From assembly GCF_048323655.1 (NCBI RefSeq), contig NZ_JBLUWW010000003.1:186001-250000 (forward strand): 64,000 bases of DNA, in the 5' to 3' direction. Below the pieces are notes generated by a model. It worked only from the letters and a program-made list of their open reading frames with translations, searched no databases and was not told where the DNA came from. Source of the stretch: Salinimicrobium soli. Its GTDB lineage: Bacteria > Bacteroidota > Bacteroidia > Flavobacteriales > Flavobacteriaceae. Of this stretch, positions 25,182 through 34,528 are shown one piece after another (the first letter of the stretch is position 1; each line of letters begins with the position of its first letter). The position numbers and the translations under genes were made by a program.

Positions 25182-26099
25182 TTATAAAATGAACCGGTAC
25201 AACCCGATGGAAACCAATCCTGCAAACAGGATCAGCTTTAATAGCAGGCTTAGGTGCCGGTAATGTTTCTTTGTTTCGGCCTGTAACAGCTTTATCATAA
25301 AATAGAGCAGGGGCGCAACCACCAATAACAGCGCATATAAAACTGCGGCCGTATGTTCAAAGAGGTATTCGTAAATATAATAAAGAACGCCCGCCAAAGG
25401 AAGTATGCTTAACAGAAATATGAGATTATTGGTACGCTTTCTACCTAGAATCACGGGCAAAGTTTGATATCCGGCCTTGTAATCTCCCTGTATATCTTCC
25501 TGGTCTTTGATTACTTCCCGAAGAAAATTCAATAAGAAAGCGAAGATCCCGTAGTCGACAAGGATCGAAAATATTACCCGCTGCGTGCTGCGGTTCTGCG
25601 GATTAATTGCCGGAACGAGGTCAAAGATCCCCACCATCACAATTATCATGGCCACCATGATGCTCACAACCAGGTTTCCCACCAGTACAGTTCCTTTGAT
25701 CTGGGTAGCGTAGAAATACAAAAAAGCAGAAGGGATAATGAACAGCGCAGTAAACGATGGCCTTCCTACGAGGTTGGACAGGTAGAAACCGATCCCAACC
25801 CCGAGAATATTGAGTGCGATATACCAGTTATAAGCTGCTCTTTCTGAAATTTTGGTGCCAATAATAAGTTTTTCCGGTTTGTTTATGCTGTCAGTTTCCA
25901 GATCATGAAGATCGTTGATAATATTTCCGGCGGCAGCCAAAGCCATCATGGAGATCACTAGTAATGAAAATCCAATCCACCCTAGACTCACCGCAATGTT
26001 GAAAGGTTCGAAAAGAAAATACTTCACCAAAAATTGAGTCAGGAAGATCATAAGAAGGTTCGGCCATCTGATGAGCTTCAAAAAGGGGATTATTGCCAT
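25182..26099 (-). CDS. UbiA-family prenyltransferase
   Basis: Integral membrane prenyltransferase of 305 residues with about 8-9 membrane segments. The first aspartate motif NDLHDLETDSINKP is near 62-75 and the second, DQEDIQGDYKAGYQTLP, near 198-214. Flavobacterial proteins of this kind are usually labelled geranylgeranylglycerol-phosphate geranylgeranyltransferase, but the real acceptor (a quinone ring, glycerol phosphate or another) cannot be read from the sequence. It lies between an SMR exporter and maf in an operon beginning with DUF2520 and kdsC. Confidence 0.88.
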   Translation of the reverse strand: MAIIPFLKLIRWPNLLMIFLTQFLVKYFLFEPFNIAVSLGWIGFSLLVISMMALAAAGNIINDLHDLETDSINKPEKLIIGTKISERAAYNWYIALNILGVGIGFYLSNLVGRPSFTALFIIPSAFLYFYATQIKGTVLVGNLVVSIMVAMIIVMVGIFDLVPAINPQNRSTQRVIFSILVDYGIFAFLLNFLREVIKDQEDIQGDYKAGYQTLPVILGRKRTNNLIFLLSILPLAGVLYYIYEYLFEHTAAVLYALLLVVAPLLYFMIKLLQAETKKHYRHLSLLLKLILFAGLVSIGLYRFIL

Positions 26100-26102
26100 G
26101 GT

Positions 26103-26429
26103 TTAAGCTGAAACAAATTTGAGTCCGATAATAGAGCAGATGAGGGTGAATAAAAAGAATAACCTCCAGAAATGGACTGGTTCTTTGAAGATAAAAATTC
26201 CTATTAGAACGGTTCCGAAAGCGCCAATTCCGGTCCATACCGCGTAGGCGGTACCTATGGGAAGTGTTTGAGTGACTTTATAGAGTAAGGTCATGCTGAT
26301 GCTAAGACAGGCGAAGAATCCTAACATCCAAAAAAGGGAAATTTGGCCACTGGTTTCCCGGGCCTTTCCCAGGCAGGTTGCAAATCCCACTTCGAATAAT
26401 CCGGCTATTATGAGAAGGATCCAATTCAT
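26103..26429 (-). CDS. SMR-family small multidrug/guanidinium exporter
   Basis: 108 residues with four membrane helices. The active-site glutamate is in AGLFEVGFA near 9-17 and the family block LPIGTAYAVWTGIGAFGTVLIGI near 56-78 is clear. The sequence is closer to the SugE/Gdx branch than to EmrE, so guanidinium export is possible; the distinction is not certain by eye. Its ATG overlaps the kdsC stop by one base (TAATG), so it is translationally coupled to kdsC, an unexpected partner. Confidence 0.9.
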   Translation of the reverse strand: MNWILLIIAGLFEVGFATCLGKARETSGQISLFWMLGFFACLSISMTLLYKVTQTLPIGTAYAVWTGIGAFGTVLIGIFIFKEPVHFWRLFFLFTLICSIIGLKFVSA

Positions 26430-26938
26430 TATTCTTCCATCCAGGTCCCCTGGACTTTCATTACCTGTTCAATAACATCACGAACGCAGCCTTTTCCTCC
26501 TTTTTTGTGGGAAATATACCTGGAGATCTCTTTGATCTCAGGCACTGCGTCTTGTGGACAACAGGGTAGTGCTACTTTTTGCATCGCGTAATAATCTGGA
26601 AGGTCGTCACCCATGTATAGCACCTCTTCAGGCTTGATATCGTAGATGTCAAAGAATTCTTCCATTTGTTCCACCTTATCGGGGCAACCGAGGTAAATAT
26701 CGGTAAGCCCGAGACCTCTCAGACGATGTCGTACTCCTTCGTTATTCCCTCCGGAAATAACACAAACAGTAAGGCCCTTAGACATGGCATGTTTCATTGC
26801 ATATCCGTCTTTGATGTTCATGGTGCGCAGCAGGTCTCCGTTAGTGCTGATTTGAATAGAGCCGTCAGTAAGGACGCCGTCTACATCAAAAATGAAAGTG
26901 GTGATCTTTGAAAGGAATTCTTTATAGTTCTTTTCCAT
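26429..26938 (-). CDS. kdsC: 3-deoxy-manno-octulosonate-8-phosphate phosphatase (KdsC-like HAD)
   Basis: HAD phosphatase that releases Kdo from Kdo-8-phosphate. Motif I FDVDGVLTDGSI is near 13-24, motif II VISGG near 61-65, and motif IV MGDDLPDYYAM near 109-119. The C-terminal KGGKGCVRDVIE tail is the KdsC signature that reaches into the neighbouring subunit. I start at 26938 (MEKNYKEFL), which gives a 17 bp overlap with the DUF2520 gene; a start at 26956 is possible. Together with kdsB at 17874 it supplies CMP-Kdo. Confidence 0.9.
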   Translation of the reverse strand: MEKNYKEFLSKITTFIFDVDGVLTDGSIQISTNGDLLRTMNIKDGYAMKHAMSKGLTVCVISGGNNEGVRHRLRGLGLTDIYLGCPDKVEQMEEFFDIYDIKPEEVLYMGDDLPDYYAMQKVALPCCPQDAVPEIKEISRYISHKKGGKGCVRDVIEQVMKVQGTWMEE

Positions 26939-27686
26939 GGAATTTTTGAATGGCATGTGTTAGTAGTTCGTAGATCTTTTTGTTTTCAGGATCGTTTAAT
27001 TGCTCCAGGTGAGCTGTAATGGTAGTTCTGTCATTGCGAATAGCGGGTCCCGTCTGTACTTCAGCAGGAGAAACATTCTGAATTTTTGCGGCAGTTTCTT
27101 TTATCAGCGGCTGCAAGATCTCAAATGGAATCTCATTTTCCCTGCAGATCTTTTCTCCCACCGCGTAAAGGTGGTTGACGAAATTGCATACAAAAACTGC
27201 TGACAAATGTATCTTTTTTCGCTGGGCCGAAGAGATCTCATAAGCCTTTCCGGAAATCTCAATTGCCATTTTTTTTAGCAGTTCCAGATCTTCAGAACTG
27301 TTAGCCTCGAGGCAAAAAGGAATTTCAGAATAGTCCAGAGTTTTTTCTTTAGAAAAGGTCTGCAGCGGGTAGAACACCCCTCTGCGGGAACATTTTTGAA
27401 GCATATCCATTTCAACAGCGCCCGAGGTATGTGCAACAAGAGCGGTGCAATTTTCCAGTTTTTCGGCAACTTCAGGAATGGCATCGTCCTTAAGAGCGAG
27501 CAGGTAAACATCAGCCGGAGCCAGTTCTCCCAAAGATGTAGTTACTGCAGTGGTTTCTTTAAAAGTTTTAAGGCTTTCTTCGGAATGATTGTAGACCTGG
27601 ACAACGTTTACCTCTTTTGAAGCGCTAAAGGCTTTAAAAAGGTGAGTTGCAACATTTCCGGTACCCAGCAGGACAAGATCTATCAT
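26922..27686 (-). CDS. Rossmann-fold DUF2520 protein
   Basis: 254 residues: an N-terminal NAD(P)-binding Rossmann domain (VLLGTGNVATHLFKAF near 5-20) and a C-terminal helical DUF2520 domain. The closest structural kin are F420-dependent or pyrroline-5-carboxylate-type reductases; the substrate is unknown. It heads the minus-strand set DUF2520, kdsC, SMR, ubiA, maf. The DUF2520-kdsC neighbourhood is common in flavobacteria. Confidence 0.9.
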   Translation of the reverse strand: MIDLVLLGTGNVATHLFKAFSASKEVNVVQVYNHSEESLKTFKETTAVTTSLGELAPADVYLLALKDDAIPEVAEKLENCTALVAHTSGAVEMDMLQKCSRRGVFYPLQTFSKEKTLDYSEIPFCLEANSSEDLELLKKMAIEISGKAYEISSAQRKKIHLSAVFVCNFVNHLYAVGEKICRENEIPFEILQPLIKETAAKIQNVSPAEVQTGPAIRNDRTTITAHLEQLNDPENKKIYELLTHAIQKFHGKEL

Positions 27687-27781
27687 GCGGCTAAATTATT
27701 AAAAAAAATCACCACTCCTTTTGCTGCACCCTGTTTCCTGAAATACTGGTCCTAAAAAAATCCTAAAACATTAAAAATGCT

Positions 27782-27789
27782 TACTTTTG
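27782..27789 (+). promoter_or_regulatory. Promoter -7 element of the ResB-CcsA gene
   Basis: TACTTTTG matches TAnnTTTG and lies 24 bp before the ATG at 27814; it overlaps the longer TTG start at 27787, which is therefore rejected. Confidence 0.65.
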
Positions 27790-27813
27790 CCCCGTTTAAA
27801 AACGCAATCCTCC

Positions 27814-30800
27814 ATGCAAAAGAAAATAGCATCTGTTCTCTTTTCCACCCGTTTAATGGCCGTTCTCTTTGTTGTTTTTGCCGTGGCCATGGCTTTGGGA
27901 ACATTCATCGAAAACTGGTACAGCACCGCAACTGCAAAAGTCTGGATCTATAATGCCCTCTGGTTTGAAGTAATAATGGCTCTTTTTGTAGTCAATTTCG
28001 CCGGAAATATCGTGCGATATAAACTTCATAAAAGGGAAAAATGGTCTTCCTTGCTGCTGCACCTGGCCTTCATCTTTATTTTGATCGGGGCTTTTATTAC
28101 CCGGTACATTAGTTATGAAGGGATGATGCCAATACGGGAAGGCGCTACAGAAAATACCTTTCTTTCAGAAAAGACCTATCTCACCACCTTAATGGATGGA
28201 GAGATCAATGGCGAACCAAGGAGGAGGGAAGTGCCTTTTGAAGTACTTCTTGCACCGGGAGCCAATAATGAATATTCATTTGATACCGATTTTAATGGAC
28301 AACCTGTCAAGTTCGAGATCCTGGAGTACATACATGGAGCCGAAGAAGGTTTGATCGAAGATCCGCAGGGAGAAAATTACCTGAAGATCGTGGAAGCCGG
28401 TGGCGGTAACCGTCATGATCATTACTTAAAAGAAGGGGAGGTGACCAGTATCCACAATGTGCTGTTCGCCTTTAATAAATTTACAGAAGGGGCTATAAAT
28501 ATCATTTTAGAGGATGGAGAGTACAAGATATCTTCTCCCTTCTCGGGATCTTTTATGCGTATGGCAGACAGGCTGGAGGGGCAGGTGCAGGAAGACAGTA
28601 CCCAAACTTTAATGCTCCGCTCTCTTTATAACCTTGGGGGAATGCAATTTGTGTTGCCTGAACCTGCAGTGAAAGGAAGATACGGAGTGGTTCCTACTGA
28701 AGAAAAAAGCCAGGGACAACAGGATGCCGTAAAAGTGCGGGTATCTACAGCCGGCGAATCTGAAGTGGTGAGCCTGCTGGGAGGAAAAGGTATAATTCAG
28801 GATCCAAAAATGCTGAAATTAGGAGGTCTTGAGATCTTCGTGAAATACGGCTCCAAAGAATTGGAATTACCATTTTCAATTAAACTGAACGATTTCATAG
28901 CCGAAAAATATCCGGGTACCGAAAAAAGCTATTCTTCCTTTAAAAGTAAGATCACTGTTATTGATGAGGATAAAAGTTTTCCTTACGAGATATTTATGAA
29001 CCACGTTCTGGACTACGAAGGTTATCGCTTTTTCCAGGCATCTTTTGATCCCGATGAAAAAGGAACAGTACTTTCCGTAAACCACGATTTCTGGGGAACC
29101 TGGATCACTTATATTGGCTACACATTGCTGTACATAGGGCTGTTATGGATCTTGTTTGACAGAGGTTCCCGTTTTGGAGAACTTAAAAGAATGTTGAAGA
29201 AGGTGAAGAAAAAGAAGGCGAAGCTCACTGCTGCCATTCTGGTATCTTTCCTTTCTGTTACCGGTTTTGCTCAGGAGCAGGAGCATCAGCATGAGAATTC
29301 TCCCATTGCAATTTCTAAAGAGAAGATAGATTCTATTATCAGGGCCAATGTGGTTCCTGAAGAGCATGCTGCCGACTTCGGAAAGCTGGTCGTGCAGGAT
29401 GCCGGCGGAAGAATGAAACCTGTCAACACCTATTCTTCGGAATTACTTCGGAAACTAAGCAAAAGTGATTCTTACGAAGGATTGACAGCAGACCAGGTGA
29501 TCATGTCAATGACCGAAAATCCGACGCTTTGGTACAATGTTCCTTTGATCAACGTAAAAAGAGGGAACGACAGCATCAGGCATATTGCGGGAGTTTCCGA
29601 AGATCAAAAGTACCTGGCACTCACCAGTTTTTTTGATACAGAAGGATATTATAAGTTGAGTCCGTACCTGGAAAGTGCTTATCAGGCTGCGGTTCCGAAC
29701 CAATTCCAAAAAGATTTTATTGATACAGACCAGAAGGTAAATCTCCTTTACAATGCGTTGCAGGGAAAAGTGCTGCGTATTTTCCCCATTCCGGGAGATG
29801 AGAACAATAAATGGGCTTCGTATCCGGAGGCTGCTGAAGCAGGATTTAAAGGAATGGATTCGCTGTACACTCAACAGATCTTTCCACTTTACTTCAGTGC
29901 GCTTCGCGAGGCTAGAAAGACCGGAGACTACGAAAAAGCCAATGAATTCCTGGAAAGTATCAAAGGCTTCCAGAGAAAATTCGGAAGTGAAGTAATGCCT
30001 TCTGAAAGAAAGATCGAGACCGAGATCCTTTACAATGAGTATGATGTCTTCAGAAACCTTTTTTGGATGTATATGCTCGCAGGGGTAGTTATGCTGTTCT
30101 TTGTGATCATTAATATTTTTAAGGACAATAAGACCATCCGAAGCCTTATTGGCTTGAGCACCATTGCCATTGTTGCCTTCTTTGTGCTGCACACCGCAGG
30201 ACTGGCCGCTCGTTGGTACCTTTCGGGCCATGCGCCCTGGAGTGATGCGTATGAATCGATGATCTATGTAGCCTGGGCCACAATGCTATTCGGACTTCTC
30301 TTCGGAAGAAAAAGTGATCTTACTCTGGCATCAACTGCCTTCGTGACTTCGATGATCCTGATGATCGCTCACTGGAACTGGATGGATCCTTCAATAGCTA
30401 ACCTGCAACCTGTACTGGATTCTTACTGGCTAATGATCCACGTTTCTATTATTGTGGCGAGTTATGGGCCATTTACCCTGGGAATGATCCTGGGGCTGGT
30501 GTCTCTCATTTTGATGATCCTCACCAATCATGATAATAAGAAAAAGATGGATCTCACTATTAAAGAGATCACCATAATTACCGAAATGGCTTTGACTGTA
30601 GGTTTAGTTATGCTTACCATCGGGAACTTCCTTGGAGGGCAATGGGCCAACGAAAGCTGGGGCCGTTACTGGGGATGGGATCCAAAGGAAACCTGGGCCT
30701 TGATAAGTATTATGGTCTATGCCTTTGTGATCCACATGCGACTTGTTCCAGGATTACGAAGCAGATGGTTGTTCAACTTTATGGCTGTAGTGTCTTTTGC

Positions 30801-31041
30801 GAGTATTATGATGACTTATTTTGGAGTGAACTTCTATCTCTCAGGGTTGCACTCTTACGCAAGCGGGGATAAAGTGATCACGCCTAATTTTGTGTATTAT
30901 TCAATTGGGATCGTGGGCTTGCTGGGTATCTTTTCTTATTACCGATTCAAAAAGTTCTATAAAAAAGGAAACAGGAATCGGCTTACTGAAGATTTTCTGA
31001 AAAAGAAAAAGAAGAAAAAGAAACTGAACCCTGATCAATAA
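27814..31041 (+). CDS. ccsA: Fused cytochrome c biogenesis protein (ResB/CcsB-CcsA)
   Basis: About 1,075 residues forming a one-piece system II cytochrome c synthase that delivers heme to the outer side of the inner membrane and attaches it to apocytochromes. The N-terminal third is ResB/CcsB-like with several membrane segments and a large outside domain (about 100-420); a linker follows (about 470-745). The C-terminal part is CcsA, with the WWD heme-handling signature GRYWGWDPKETWALI near 950-964 and conserved histidines in membrane helices such as VLHTAGLAARWYLSGHAPWSDAYESM. The tail is a run of lysines (KKKKKKK). A terminator follows. Confidence 0.95.
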   Translation: MQKKIASVLFSTRLMAVLFVVFAVAMALGTFIENWYSTATAKVWIYNALWFEVIMALFVVNFAGNIVRYKLHKREKWSSLLLHLAFIFILIGAFITRYISYEGMMPIREGATENTFLSEKTYLTTLMDGEINGEPRRREVPFEVLLAPGANNEYSFDTDFNGQPVKFEILEYIHGAEEGLIEDPQGENYLKIVEAGGGNRHDHYLKEGEVTSIHNVLFAFNKFTEGAINIILEDGEYKISSPFSGSFMRMADRLEGQVQEDSTQTLMLRSLYNLGGMQFVLPEPAVKGRYGVVPTEEKSQGQQDAVKVRVSTAGESEVVSLLGGKGIIQDPKMLKLGGLEIFVKYGSKELELPFSIKLNDFIAEKYPGTEKSYSSFKSKITVIDEDKSFPYEIFMNHVLDYEGYRFFQASFDPDEKGTVLSVNHDFWGTWITYIGYTLLYIGLLWILFDRGSRFGELKRMLKKVKKKKAKLTAAILVSFLSVTGFAQEQEHQHENSPIAISKEKIDSIIRANVVPEEHAADFGKLVVQDAGGRMKPVNTYSSELLRKLSKSDSYEGLTADQVIMSMTENPTLWYNVPLINVKRGNDSIRHIAGVSEDQKYLALTSFFDTEGYYKLSPYLESAYQAAVPNQFQKDFIDTDQKVNLLYNALQGKVLRIFPIPGDENNKWASYPEAAEAGFKGMDSLYTQQIFPLYFSALREARKTGDYEKANEFLESIKGFQRKFGSEVMPSERKIETEILYNEYDVFRNLFWMYMLAGVVMLFFVIINIFKDNKTIRSLIGLSTIAIVAFFVLHTAGLAARWYLSGHAPWSDAYESMIYVAWATMLFGLLFGRKSDLTLASTAFVTSMILMIAHWNWMDPSIANLQPVLDSYWLMIHVSIIVASYGPFTLGMILGLVSLILMILTNHDNKKKMDLTIKEITIITEMALTVGLVMLTIGNFLGGQWANESWGRYWGWDPKETWALISIMVYAFVIHMRLVPGLRSRWLFNFMAVVSFASIMMTYFGVNFYLSGLHSYASGDKVITPNFVYYSIGIVGLLGIFSYYRFKKFYKKGNRNRLTEDFLKKKKKKKKLNPDQ

Positions 31042-31046
31042 AAAGA

Positions 31047-31074
31047 AAATCCTGCCATGTGGCAGGATTTTTCC
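31047..31074 (+). terminator. Terminator after the cytochrome c biogenesis gene
   Basis: AAATCCTGCC pairs perfectly with GGCAGGATTT across the loop ATGT, followed by T-rich sequence. It can work in both directions and separates this gene from the convergent pirin gene. Confidence 0.85.
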
Positions 31075-31093
31075 TTTTTAATATCATGTTGGA

Positions 31094-31945
31094 CTAGGCG
31101 GGCCTGCCCATCTTTCCATTCTGGAAATCCTCGTAAGCCTGATTAATTTCTTCAACCGTGTTCATCACAAAAGGACCACGGGCCACGACAGGTTCATTAA
31201 AGGGCTCTGAATGACCAAAAAGCACCACACTGTCTGCCAAAGCCTCTATGCGCAGCTGCTCGTCATCATTGTTGAATTCCACGAGTTTTAGAGAATGAAT
31301 ATTTTCTCCATTGATCCTGATCTCTCCCCGAATTACGTAACACAGTATATTGTGTGACTTTGGAACCCGTGTGGAAAAAACGCCTCCCGACTTAAAGAAG
31401 AGAGTGCTGAGGTGAATTTCGCTAAGGGTTTCGAAAGCACCCCGGCGGTCACTTAAACTTCCGGAAATGACCTGTGCTGTCACCTTCCCGTCGTCAAAAG
31501 AAACCTGCGGAATTTCCCCTTTTTGAAGACCCTTGTAAAAAGGATCGGTCATCTTAAGTTTGGCAGGTAAGTTGACCCATAACTGCAGGATCTCCAGATC
31601 CCCTCCTTCTTTCAGAAATTTTTCTGAAGATACTTCAGAATGAATGAGTCCGCTGCCTGCAGTCATCCATTGTACACCACCGCTTTCGATCACGCTCTTG
31701 TTGCCTCCAGAATCTTTATGAGCAATGTCACCGTCGAGAATAAAAGTCACTGTTTCCATCCCACGATGCGGATGTGGACCAAAAGGTAGTCCGCGGTTGC
31801 CCGGTGGATATTTTTGTGGCCCGTGGTGGTTGAGGAACAGGAATGGATCTATCATCCGCAGGTTTGCGGTGGGCATGGGGGAATATGTCTTCAGATCGGC
31901 AATAGGCCTGTATTCAGCTTCATAAATATTCCGGATAGTTCTCAT
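31094..31945 (-). CDS. Pirin family protein
   Basis: Bicupin protein of 283 residues. The metal-binding blocks of pirin are present: FGPHPHRGMETVTFILDG near 56-73 and SGLIHSE near 97-103. Some pirins are quercetin 2,3-dioxygenases, others redox-sensing cofactors; the sequence does not decide. It starts 12 bp after the stop of the NYN-domain gene, so the two may share a transcript. Confidence 0.93.
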   Translation of the reverse strand: MRTIRNIYEAEYRPIADLKTYSPMPTANLRMIDPFLFLNHHGPQKYPPGNRGLPFGPHPHRGMETVTFILDGDIAHKDSGGNKSVIESGGVQWMTAGSGLIHSEVSSEKFLKEGGDLEILQLWVNLPAKLKMTDPFYKGLQKGEIPQVSFDDGKVTAQVISGSLSDRRGAFETLSEIHLSTLFFKSGGVFSTRVPKSHNILCYVIRGEIRINGENIHSLKLVEFNNDDEQLRIEALADSVVLFGHSEPFNEPVVARGPFVMNTVEEINQAYEDFQNGKMGRPA

Positions 31946-31957
31946 AAAGAGTGATTT

Positions 31958-32686
31958 TTAGTCCTTATTCCGCACGTAGATCAGCTTGTATTTACCACCG
32001 CGCTGATTCTCCCGCGATTCAATTTCAAATTTATCTATGGAATTGATCATAGGCGTAAGCTTCTGAAATCCGTAATTACGGGAGTCAAAGTTAGGCTGCT
32101 TCTTTTGAAGGAGGCTTCCCACGTCTCCCAGAAATGCCCAGCCGTCATCATCGGCAACATCAGAAATGGTAGAGGCAATTAGTTTTACCACTTTTGGAGT
32201 GATCTTGTCGTAATCGCTTTTCTTGGTCTCCTTTTCCTTACTACTTTCTTTGGTCTGTTGTTTCAGGATCTCAATATAGATGAACCTGTCACAGGCAACA
32301 ATAAATGGATCGGGAGTTTTCTTTTCTCCAATTCCAATAACGTTCATACCGGCTTCACGGAGTCTTGTGGCCAGGCGGGTGAAATCACTGTCACTGGAAA
32401 CGAGACAAAATCCGTTAACTTTTCCTGAATATAGAATATCCATCGCGTCAATAATCATGGCAGAATCTGTCGCATTCTTACCCTGAGTGTAGCCATATTG
32501 CTGAATAGGGGTTACTGCATTTTCCAGCAGCACATTTTTCCATTTTACAAGGTGTGGTTTGGTCCAGTCACCGTAAATTCTTTTTATCGTGGGGTTGCCG
32601 TATTTGGCGATCTCTTCCATCATTTCCTTTACATAGGCAGAAGGAATATTGTCGCCGTCAATTAATACCGCTAATCGTGTATCCAT
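31958..32686 (-). CDS. NYN-domain putative ribonuclease with OST-HTH/LOTUS domain
   Basis: 242 residues. The N-terminal PIN-like NYN domain has the acidic residues of the active site: AVLIDGDNIPSAY near 6-18, KNATDSAMIIDAMDIL near 70-85 and LVSSDSDFTRLATRLRE near 95-111. After a lysine-rich linker the C-terminal part (about 170-240, with GWAFLGDVGSLLQKKQPNFDSRNYGFQKL) is an OST-HTH/LOTUS-type RNA-binding domain. The combination suggests an RNA-degrading or RNA-binding enzyme; no target is known. Probably co-transcribed with pirin. Confidence 0.88.
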   Translation of the reverse strand: MDTRLAVLIDGDNIPSAYVKEMMEEIAKYGNPTIKRIYGDWTKPHLVKWKNVLLENAVTPIQQYGYTQGKNATDSAMIIDAMDILYSGKVNGFCLVSSDSDFTRLATRLREAGMNVIGIGEKKTPDPFIVACDRFIYIEILKQQTKESSKEKETKKSDYDKITPKVVKLIASTISDVADDDGWAFLGDVGSLLQKKQPNFDSRNYGFQKLTPMINSIDKFEIESRENQRGGKYKLIYVRNKD

Positions 32687-32791
32687 GTAATATTACTTTA
32701 TTTTTCAATAAAGATAGGGATAAATGTAAGGACCTGCAGGAGCCGTAGTGTGGATTAATATTTTTTTAGGAAAGAGTGGGAGCCGGTTTGC

Positions 32792-33682
32792 CTAATTGGA
32801 ATGCTTGATATTATCGGGTTCTATATGTATGAGAATATCAGCCAGGTCTGGTAACTCTCTTAAAAGGGTATTTTTGAGATCGTGTGCTATTTCGTGTCCT
32901 TTGTTCACTGTGAGATCTCCATCCACAATCACATGTAGGTCCACATGATAGGTCATTCCTGTTTTTCTAACAAAACACTTTTCGGTTTCAATCACGCCGG
33001 GAACGGTGTGGGAAACATTTCGGATTTCCTCTACCAGGTCGTCATATAGGTGTTCATCCATAATTTCACCCAGTGCCGGTCTCAGAATGAGCCATGCATT
33101 GTAAAGTATAAATCCGGCGGCAAAAAGTGCGGCCCAGTCATCTGCGGTCTCATAACCTTTTCCCATAAAAATGGCGATGGAAATTCCGATGAACGCCATT
33201 AAAGAAGTTATGGCGTCACTGCGATGATGCCACGCATCGGCTTTGAGGGAAGTGCTTTGAGTCTCTGTACTTTTCTTATTTACAAAGCGATAAAAGATCT
33301 CTTTGATAATAATGATAGCGGCCAGAACGATTAAAGTATAAGACTCCGGAACTTTTTGTGGAGTTTGTATGTTTTCAATACTCTCCAGCACGATCACTGT
33401 AGCTGAAACGATAAGGAAACCTACAACTGCAAAGGTCACGAGAGGTTCAGCCCTACCATGTCCATAAGGATGGTTTTCGTCAGGCGGGCGTGCAGAATAA
33501 CGCAGACCGAGCAATACCAGCAGCGAAGAAAAAACATCGGTGGTAGATTCAATTGCATCAGCTATAAGAGCATAGGAATTTCCGAAGATCCCGGTAATCG
33601 CTTTGATCACTGCCAGCAATGCATTACCTCCCATACTCAGGTAAGAGGCTCGTATTGCTTTTTGATGTTTTTCGGTTTCCAT
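32792..33682 (-). CDS. Cation diffusion facilitator family transporter
   Basis: Inner-membrane divalent metal exporter (zinc, cobalt, iron or manganese) of about 296 residues with six membrane helices. The first metal site pattern ALIADAIESTTDVFSSL near 38-54 has the two Asp positions; HPYGHGRAEPLV near 70-81 is the family loop; the second site HHRSDAITSLMAF is near 151-163. A C-terminal cytoplasmic domain with HVIVDGDLTV follows. I prefer the ATG at 33682 (METEKHQKA) to 33703, because a terminator hairpin covers the latter. Confidence 0.93.
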   Translation of the reverse strand: METEKHQKAIRASYLSMGGNALLAVIKAITGIFGNSYALIADAIESTTDVFSSLLVLLGLRYSARPPDENHPYGHGRAEPLVTFAVVGFLIVSATVIVLESIENIQTPQKVPESYTLIVLAAIIIIKEIFYRFVNKKSTETQSTSLKADAWHHRSDAITSLMAFIGISIAIFMGKGYETADDWAALFAAGFILYNAWLILRPALGEIMDEHLYDDLVEEIRNVSHTVPGVIETEKCFVRKTGMTYHVDLHVIVDGDLTVNKGHEIAHDLKNTLLRELPDLADILIHIEPDNIKHSN

Positions 33683-33690
33683 AAAATGAT

Positions 33691-33721
33691 AAAAAAAGGC
33701 CAATTAAAAAATTGACCTTTT
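33691..33721 (-). terminator. Terminator after yebC
   Basis: On the minus strand AAAGGTCAATT pairs with AATTGGCCTTT (one G-U pair) and is followed by T's. It lies between the yebC stop and the CDF start. Confidence 0.7.
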
Positions 33722-33740
33722 GTGCGTTGATTTCCCGGAC

Positions 33741-34463
33741 TTATTCTTCTTCAGATTCTTCCATGGTATGATATACGTGCTGTACATCTTCATCTTCCTC
33801 CAGTTTTTCCAACAGCTTTTCAACGTCTGCTGCTTCTTCCGGAGATAATTTTTTAGTCACCTGCGGAATGCGCTCAAATCCTGAAGAAATGATTTCGATA
33901 CCACGGCTTTCCAGTTCTTTCTGAAGGGCTCCAAAAGCTTCAAAAGGAGCATAGATCAAAATCCCATCTTCGTCTTCGAAAACCTCTTCGGCTCCAAAAT
34001 CGATAAGCTCCAGTTCAAGTTCTTCGGCATCTATTCCTTCCGCAGGAATTTTGAAATTACAGGTGTGATCGAACATGAATTCCACAGAACCTGAAGTTCC
34101 TAAATTTCCGTCACATTTATTGAAATACGAGCGGATGTTGGCTACCGTACGATTGTTATTATCTGTCGCCGTTTCAACAAGAACCGCGATGCCGTGAGGG
34201 GAATAACCTTCAAAAAGTACAATTTTATAGTCGCCCTGGTTTTTATCGCTGGCACGCTTAATAGCACGCTCAATATTGTCTTTGGGCATGTTCACACTCT
34301 TGGCGTTCTGAATGACCGCTCGAAGGCGTGAGTTGGAATCGGGATCTGGCCCTCCTTCCTTAACAGCCATAACAATATCTTTTCCAATACGGGTAAAGGC
34401 CTTGGCCATAGCTGACCAACGCTTCATTTTACGCGCTTTTCTGAATTCGAATGCTCTTCCCAT
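33741..34463 (-). CDS. yebC: YebC/PmpR-family protein (TACO1-like)
   Basis: 240 residues with the family start MGRAFEFRKARKMKRWSAMAK, the block GGPDPDSNSRLRAVIQNAKSVNMPKDNIERAIKRA near 37-71 and a C-terminal acidic tail. YebC proteins were named as transcription regulators but recent work on the family points to helping ribosomes through proline-rich stretches. The start shows the N-terminal Bacteroidota variant (GRAFEFRK instead of GHSKWANIK). It lies 65 bp after the pterin dehydratase gene and ends at a terminator. Confidence 0.95.
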   Translation of the reverse strand: MGRAFEFRKARKMKRWSAMAKAFTRIGKDIVMAVKEGGPDPDSNSRLRAVIQNAKSVNMPKDNIERAIKRASDKNQGDYKIVLFEGYSPHGIAVLVETATDNNNRTVANIRSYFNKCDGNLGTSGSVEFMFDHTCNFKIPAEGIDAEELELELIDFGAEEVFEDEDGILIYAPFEAFGALQKELESRGIEIISSGFERIPQVTKKLSPEEAADVEKLLEKLEEDEDVQHVYHTMEESEEE

Positions 34464-34528
34464 TAAATTATTTTAAATCGGCTGTAAAAATAGGAAAAAT
34501 AGCTATTCTTGAGAAGCAGGAAAAAGGA

